This document shows positions 56,501 to 64,000 of a stretch of DNA of 64,000 bases, piece after piece; position 1 is the first letter of the stretch; the number at the start of each line of letters is the position of its first letter. Under the pieces are notes generated by a model. The model was given only the letters and a program-made list of their open reading frames with translations. It searched no databases and was not told where the DNA came from. The translations under genes and the position numbers were made by a program. Source of the DNA: Apostichopus japonicus (lineage: Eukaryota; Echinodermata; Holothuroidea; Aspidochirotida; Stichopodidae); NCBI RefSeq assembly GCF_037975245.1, contig NC_092561.1:16747001-16811000 (forward strand), read 5' to 3'.

Positions 56501-59500
56501 TCTTCATCGTTTTCAGTTGACTGAACTTCAAATTAATAACACCGCTATATTATTAATGGTAATTCCAGTTTCCGATTTATCTGATTCTGTCAAGGTTTCT
56601 AAAGCAAGATGAAACAGCTCAAGATGGAAAGATTTTCCCTCGAGAGACAGGTGTTAAATGACATAAGCAGACCTTTCAGTTATATTACCATATAGCAACG
56701 GAGTGACGATGGACGATTTGACTCAACAAAGTTTAAAGTGTAAATATGTCATTAAACTACCGTGACCATGGTGGTTTTTATAGCAGGTATGGTTGAGAGG
56801 TGCTGCTTAGATGGCTGTTGGTATGCTACCACGTTTCTACATCGGGATGGTTTAAAATTGCTTTTGATTCCATGTTTAGTTAATTAATTAATTATAATCA
56901 TGTGTCGGGTTGTGCAAATATGTGATAAATTAATTTAAGCAAATCATGTCATCGGTAAATCAGGGTCTGATTTACCACTTGGCCAAATGGCCCTTGCCCA
57001 GGGTTCCCGACGTAGCGGTCACCCAATTAGAACTCCCAAAGTAACAGGAGATAAAGGGGGGGGGGGAGAGATACTTGTTATAATAATATATTATAATATG
57101 TGTTGAAGCAAAATAGGAATTGTTGGTGTGGGTTACCGCAAAGAATTATTTTCCAACTTAACGTTCCTATTCTATGAAGCAGTTCGACTCTTATTTCAAT
57201 GTCAAAAGTTGAGAATGTGTCAATTTCATTGTCAATTTATTAAAGAAAGTACATCTATCTCATTAGTTTTCCAAATGACAAGAACATTTAATACCTCAAC
57301 TGTTATTATATTGGGGCTGAGTCAAGTTTCCAGACTTAGAAGCAAATAAAAGCTATGGAAATGTTTTTCTATAATGATATAACCTGACAAAATTAGATAG
57401 ATGCGAATAATCAGTCTTTGGTAATGCGACCGGGTTCATTTCTGCAAGTCTGTGCATGACAGTTGCTGCGTCAACTCAACTAGTGATAACTGTCAACAAG
57501 TTTTGGATTCATGGAAGCCGTAAAGCTGGATGGTCGATTCAGTACTGTTGCTCAAGAAAAAGTAATATCAGCAACCGAAGTGTTACGACTTCAACTCATA
57601 ACGGTATCCTGACCGAACACTTTACGATGAAATAATACAATATAGTTCGATACAATACAATAAATTGCAATATACAAGACAAAATGTACGCTGTTAACAC
57701 ACTCAAGTTAATACTTGAATCAATCACTTAATATCGTACTGGCCGTATCAAGAGATACCTCTTCACGCAATAACAAGGCTACAATATTGATTTTAGGTAA
57801 TTCAGCAACACAGTCATTCATTTTCCGTTAATTCGTATTAACTTGTAAAGATTACATGATCAATTCTAAACCAGTACGGTTGAGTAACCCTTAGATCCTA
57901 TATGATTTGTTTATTTATATTCACCGAAGTAAAGATAACATGTATGTAAATGTATGACATAACTTATCCATATACGACTAATGTGAACTCATTCAATAAG
58001 GTCATTGAACAAATGCAATGGGTTCGAGGCGTCAAGTTTGACATGATATTTTTTTGGCAGAAAAGATGATTTACTACAGGATCTGGTTTCAACATTTATA
58101 TGCTATGTAAGGCGTTTGACTTTTCAACTTTTCCGGTTTAAATCTAGAACTATGCCATGCAGCTTCTAGCGCACATCCATTCTAGCATCTTAGCGCCGTG
58201 TATTCTACCTAATATTAATCACAAAGGATTTGAAATTCTGGCTATCCCCGTGGTAGTATAGATGCTTGTTTGTTCATCTTTAGCATAACGGTAACCTACT
58301 TAATCCTCTACATAAACATAGTTTGCAACTTCCCCGAGGTAGTCGCTGGAACCTTTGCAGTGGTTTCCCTTAAAACACAGTTCAGAATTCTTATTCCCAT
58401 TAGTACAAATTCTACATCTCATGTGAGATACAGGCTACGATTGTCGATACTATTCTTTAGGCAACTTTCATATTCAGAAACCTTGAGTGTCCAACAAGTC
58501 GTTTCAATATAACGTCCAGTGCCTATAAGCCAACATCATGAGACACGAGACGATTATACTTTCTAGCTATATATAATGGTGACTCTTGTCAAAATTTTCA
58601 GCATATTTTTTTTAATGCATACATTCAAATGTTGCAGACTAATTTTGTTATTATTACTCGTACATGAAATCAGTTAAGCTTCATGAAATTAAATTGAGCA
58701 AACCTTAACTCGTCTTGAAGGAAACCTACGTCTCTTTAACAGTATGCAAGTGAACTCTGCAACAAAATCAATGTCTTTGGTAAGACTCGCAGGCCTTCGG
58801 GGATAGGTCACGAACCGACTTACCCCTAGAGCTATATCTTGGACGAGAAATCAAGCGGAAGATTCTCATCTGAAAGAAAAACATCTCAGCTTCATTTGAT
58901 CGATATTGAAGTATATTGCAGTAATGTTTCATGTTGCTGAGTGCAAGCCAAGCACAATAAAGGGGCCTCAATATCGCAATACAAGAAATGAAATATCTTC
59001 AATATGAATGAAGCCTGCGTAAGAAAGATGGCTTCCGAGATAAAATGTAATACAGGAACGAAAGAACAGACTAATGGAAGGGTATGATTGGAAGGGTATA
59101 ATTGGAAACAAATATTAATAATTATGTAAAGAAATAATGTTCATTATCATGTCTGTTGTATTAAGATACATTAATAGGGTCACAATACTGATACAAATAT
59201 ATTCACCACACAGTATGGACAGTTTGTTGTGAACTTCTCTTTTATTATGCTATTTTGACACAGATAACTCAAATAAGAGATGTTTAATCAGAAAGTGTTT
59301 TAGTAGGGTTGGGGAGGAGGCACAAATTTCGAAGGGCACTGGGACATGTGAGACTCATCTGTTCTCCAAAACTAGCTAAAAACGTCCCAACAAAATGGAG
59401 GCTTTGTGCAATTCGTAACAAAATCTAGTACAGTATTTCAATTTTTTTCTCAACAATTTCTAATTCATGTTTCACTTTAATTTTGTAGAAGGCACTTTGT

Positions 59501-60996
59501 ACTCTGCACTTTGTACAGCGAGTTTTCTTAATTGTTTTACAAAGGGAACAACTTTAATACCATTACAAAAAACGGACAAAGAGTTTGTTTAATAAACAAA
59601 ACGGGAACTTCTGATTAATTAAAAAGGGCACTATGAGGTTTTTCAAAAAACGAGGGGGTGGGTGGGGAAGTGTCTCCCGGTCCCACGGCTCCGCTTCCCT
59701 CTTCTCAAATATTCAAAGGAATGAGCAAGAAATTCGGTATTTTCTTATCTCCAATAATTCATTCTGTACTGGTGATGAAACTCTGCGATCCGTGTTGTTA
59801 ACAATCACATTTCAATACACGTCAAATGAGTAAACTCTGCCAAGTAGCACGTCTCGGACATATTTCATCTCTTGTACAATTAAGATTCGTATTATGTTGT
59901 GTTTTTCTGCTGTAGTAAAATTGTTTGGTAGTGTCAAGCGCCTCAATGCCCTTGGCACTCAACTATTAACAACAGCTGCATTCGCTTCATCACTCTTAAA
60001 AATAAATGCAAAAACTTAATATTTCTATTCTACTATACTGTCCATTACTATGCGGTTAAGGAACTTTCAGCTTGCCGCTACATAAAGTGTTCTGTTTGAG
60101 TACCAGTGCAGTATTCATCGGCTCATTGCATCATCTTAATGAGTTTAATATCACTGATGTTCAAATCCAAGTTTAACAATCCGTATACAAGGCAGTCAAA
60201 AGATATCGTGACTCGGTGGGTTATGACTTACCATCAACCGGTGCTTGTAAAGTTTGTCCAAATCTCGTTATTAGAAATATGCCTACAACGTCAGCAGAGT
60301 ATACCGCTGGGAATTCAGAATCATCAATCCTTATAACTGAAGTTGCTGCAGGACAAACCAGTAAACGTCACAAACACAGCATAGCTAGGGTGGTTAAAAC
60401 TAGTCGGAAAACGTGGGCATAAATGATATCTGGAATTAAAAGCATTTGTAATAAATATCAGTACAAAACGACAAAGAAATTGATAACTGTACCAGTTAAG
60501 TGCAATGTGCTAAGAGAGTGAAATAGACAGCTAGCAATCTAGGGCATCATTAATAATTTGGATAACCTGTTAATACATGTTTATCTGTGCTGATTTTCGA
60601 GTAGCCGGTTCTTTCATATATAATGTTAAAATTGTCGGCGGGTTCTGACGGCAGAGATCTGGTTGTACATTGGAGTACATCGATTTTGTTTTTGTTAATC
60701 ACGGGAGTTGGAGTTGAGGATATATGGGTAGGAAATGGTGGATACAGTATTAGAATGTAGTTTTGAAATTGTGTTATGAGAGGGTCGCTCTTATAGTGTA
60801 CTGTATATTGTAACTGCATGGTGATTCAATATGATCATGTTAGCAGTTTGCCAGGCTGCGATTAGTTATAACTTACACGGTAATTGAGTTCATATGCAAA
60901 TGGTAAGATTACAAATTAGTTCCTTCAGAGAGAAATATAATGTTTGTTTTTTTACTTTTCATTTTTATGTACCTATAGTTATATATATATATATAA

Positions 60997-61028
<32 letters not shown>

Positions 61029-64000
61029 GAAAGATATACAACATGGCTCCTATCATTAATAATAGTGAAACAGATTAGCATATGTGAGATGTGTTACCTG
61101 AAGATTCCTGCTCATGATACATGATGTCAATGCATTTAACACACGTTTTAATCATGTTTTACACGACAACTGATTATAGACTCTTTGGAAAACTTCCAAA
61201 AAGGAAGGCAGGTGAACATGATGACCTTGGAACAGAATTTAGATTCAGATATTGAATTTCGAAATAGACAAACCCTTTTAAATTCGTTAATGGGGAATAT
61301 TGTGGACGCTGGCATAAATAGTAATGCTCTCTCTCTCTCTTTGACAGTTTTATTGTCAAATAATTTGAAACAGTGAAAGATATATAAGTCGGATTTACAG
61401 GAGACATTAAGTACAGCAATAACTTGAGATATTCATCAAAAGTAAGAGACCCCGCAAAAAATTCGAAATATCATCGAAAATAAGTCACAGAGATGTGTTT
61501 TTTGAAGAGTTGACATATTGACATTTTACTGCATCGTGAAACTAACTGTCATATAAAGAATATTGCTTTATGGAACATGCGTATTTTGGGAAAAAAGAAA
61601 GAAAAAAGGAAATGTCTTTTCTTCACGAAGTTTCGCTTTGTGTTGTGAGTGAAAGTCATTAAGTAAAACAAGAGCTCTAAATTTGTGATACAATTTGATA
61701 CACTATAATTTATTGGATCGGAAATATTAACTTTAAGTTGGATACTTTATTCGCTACAAGCAAGTGCCGTCTTAAAATGCATGCATGTAAGATAGCAATG
61801 TATTAACAATAAATCAGGATTCATTAATCAACATCAGCAACAAGCTTCAACGATGCTATACAATGTATTTGATAGCAATGTTCAGACAGTCCTATTTATT
61901 TTAGTTTGTAATGTAAAGGACTTTCGTAGGATAAGTGATACTTATTTTTATGACACACGTTAAAAATGACAGTTTTAATGAAAAGAAATTAACAGGCCGT
62001 GACACGATTGACTCTTTTTTATTTTAATTCTAAATTGCACTTTCCAAAGTGGATTACGTTCAACATACTCTTCTAAAATATCATCAGTATTGATTTTCGA
62101 ACAACGTCTTGTTTTTACAAAGCTGAACATGCACATAGTGACATGACCTTTAACTCTGCCACTACCAAGTTATAAACTTAAACTAAAATTATTAAAAATC
62201 GTCACATACATACCGTAGCTATACCATTCATTGGTTAAACGACACTATATCAAATATCCCTGCATGCATACAAATAAGACAACATTTCCTATTGTGAGAA
62301 AAAAAACCTGACATAAATATATAGGCATTACTGCTTCTTTCCAAAAACGTATTTTCTTAATGTGCGTTGCGATTGTATGCAAACAATCAAATATATATAA
62401 ATATATGTATATATATAAACAATAATATATATAAATAATTTAAACATAAAGTAAACGTGCATATGGAGCATCACATGAAGATCAAAAATATTAAATCAAA
62501 AGACTACAGAATGGCACCCGGTTTATATACTTAGTTCAAACGGAGTATAGGTACCGTAAGCTATGATATCATATATGTAACACGTAATATCATAGATGAA
62601 ATCTTTAATATCATACAGTTAACCTGTCATATTATACCAAGGGAAATTGTGATATCATGAGTAATCAGTTGAGTTCCATTCCTGTCTGCCCTAATATTTC
62701 ATTCTTGTAAGAATAGGTTCACTGATCCATTCCTTGTTAGCCATGTTGCATGCAATGAAACGGCAAAGAAACAAGTTGACATATGGATTGGTGTACAATT
62801 GGATTTATGAAAATAGAGTATTAAGAATATACCTGTTATAATGAAAAACTTATACCAATCAAAGGAATACATGGCTCATGGCAATCACAATTTAATTTTT
62901 TGAATTTATTCAATAGTCCCGACAATTTCTTTTTTTGTTTTTGGTCTATTTGCATGGTAACTATCTTCACACTTGAAAATATCAGTCAAGAAAAGTATTT
63001 TATTAATTCACTAAACATGTAGAGCAATTTCAGATAACGAAAAGTACAATTTATACAATGCAGAAGTAAAACGTTTAAGTTGTATTTACATCTCTACAGT
63101 ACGTTAAAAATCCCTTTCGTATCCAAATAATGTAATTAATAAACTGATTACGAAAACTGGCCGAGCAATATCACTTTCATTTGATACAGACTATCTTTTT
63201 CAGTTCCCTGCTTCTACAAATTGTGTCGATGAAGCTTTGTGTCATGAAGAAACAGCTATAAGCCTCTTCGATTTAAACAAGAAGCGAGACGAAAACAGCC
63301 AATAACCTGGGACGCAAAATCTCTTCTGTTTACACATCCTTCAAGTAGAACACATTGTAAAGTGAGTGCAGTGAACTTACAATATCCAATACACATCTTT
63401 TGTGCAGACAAAATGGGCATAAAAGTAAAAAGAACATCCTAGTGGGAATAGAGTAAACCTTCTGGATAACTTTCATTGTTATATATATTGTTATATATCT
63501 ATTGAAGCAACATTGCCGTTCACCAGCCAAGAACATCGACAGTTTCAATATTTATTTTGTGATGACACGCACGTCCGGCACACACTACGTAAGTATAACA
63601 TGCTTCATGACATTCATATGGATTTCTGTAGGCCCCATTATTGTCGTTGAACAATCTAACGAGACAGATCAGCCCATAGCCAGACCGGGGTATTGTCTCG
63701 TGCAGACTACTGTGCATTCCCACCCATTTTGACACTAGTATTGTGCCCTGCTTAAATTGTTTGTCCTTCCACAAGCTGCTGGTGCCCATCCAACTGTGAA
63801 TTCTTCGGGTATATTATGAGGCTTTCATAAAACTCAGTTTGTTATGTATTAGATATGAAAATAAGAATGAATGAATTGTCAATGAAGCAGGTAATTAACA
63901 AGTCATTATGGTATATGATTGAAACAATAGCAGTGTTGCCATTGGTTACTTTATGTTGTTGAGTAAATCAATATTGCACCAGAATCAATTCCTCTTTCAA
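52816..64000. other. Intergenic region without supportable gene
   Basis: Frames reach at most about 89 codons and none resembles a known family. Visible pieces: a TA run (53479-53511), a C run near 55502-55514, a G run near 57055-57066, TATATA stretches near 60978-61028 and 62390-62430, and transposon-like GC-rich bits at 56960-57015 and 59640-59700 without clear ends. Introns or exons of a neighbouring gene too small to recognise cannot be excluded. Confidence 0.45.
53479..53511. repeat. TA dinucleotide microsatellite
   Basis: Uninterrupted AT repeat. Confidence 0.98.

Noticed and set aside
56352-56612. 86-codon frame as a possible exon
   Set aside because: No family resemblance, no good splice context and ordinary AT-rich composition.
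60216-60422. 68-codon frame with PSTGACKVCPNLVIRN
   Set aside because: A CxxC pair alone is not enough; no upstream exon or family match could be made out.
63502-63789. Overlapping frames near the right edge
   Set aside because: Both strands open by chance; neither resembles a known protein.

Overview
This is animal nuclear DNA, most likely from an echinoderm. Two residues of the core histones point there: H4 has Cys at mature position 73 (known from sea urchin H4; Thr in most animals), and H3 has Glu at 81 in an H3.2-type protein. The class is not resolved. Divergent H2B/H2A and H3/H4 pairs differ from the same-strand early histone repeat of sea urchins.

Bases 1-13359 are the end of a tandem core-histone array. 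The unit is 5758 bp: H2B (-), H2A (+), H3 (-), H4 (+). No H1 is seen. Two full units are followed by a third cut at 13359, inside the H2B/H2A promoter, so the last H2B has lost its H2A partner. Every histone gene ends in a canonical 3' stem-loop. Each unit also carries a 5'-truncated CR1/L2-type LINE tail and two inverted copies of a dispersed repeat that recurs in an intron of the neighbouring gene.

Bases 13360-27800 hold no confident gene. They contain GC-rich hairpins at the array edge, a 1.3 kb CTGA-type satellite, a roughly 140 bp tandem repeat, and several DNA transposons with visible inverted ends: a TTAA-flanked element with a decayed THAP-like domain (Kolobok-like), a 465 bp MITE and a hAT-like element with an 8 bp target duplication.

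Bases 27817-51500, perhaps starting at 22380, hold a PATL1 (Pat1) orthologue on the + strand, an activator of mRNA decapping. Sixteen coding exons join in phase with GT/AG borders. They run from the N-terminal DETF motif to the C-terminal alpha-helical domain. A likely 11-codon first exon lies at 22380-22412. The introns are packed with repeats: hAT copies, three tRNA-derived SINE copies, a foldback with a hammerhead-like core, several minisatellites, three duplicated exon-9 ends with splice sites, and a duplicated exon-14 acceptor.

Bases 51501-52470 are the probable 3' UTR. From there to 64000 I see short tandem repeats and AT-rich sequence but no supportable gene.

The two gene systems are adjacent but functionally separate. 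The main interest is traffic of repeats between histone spacer and PATL1 introns, and duplicated splice-site modules inside PATL1.
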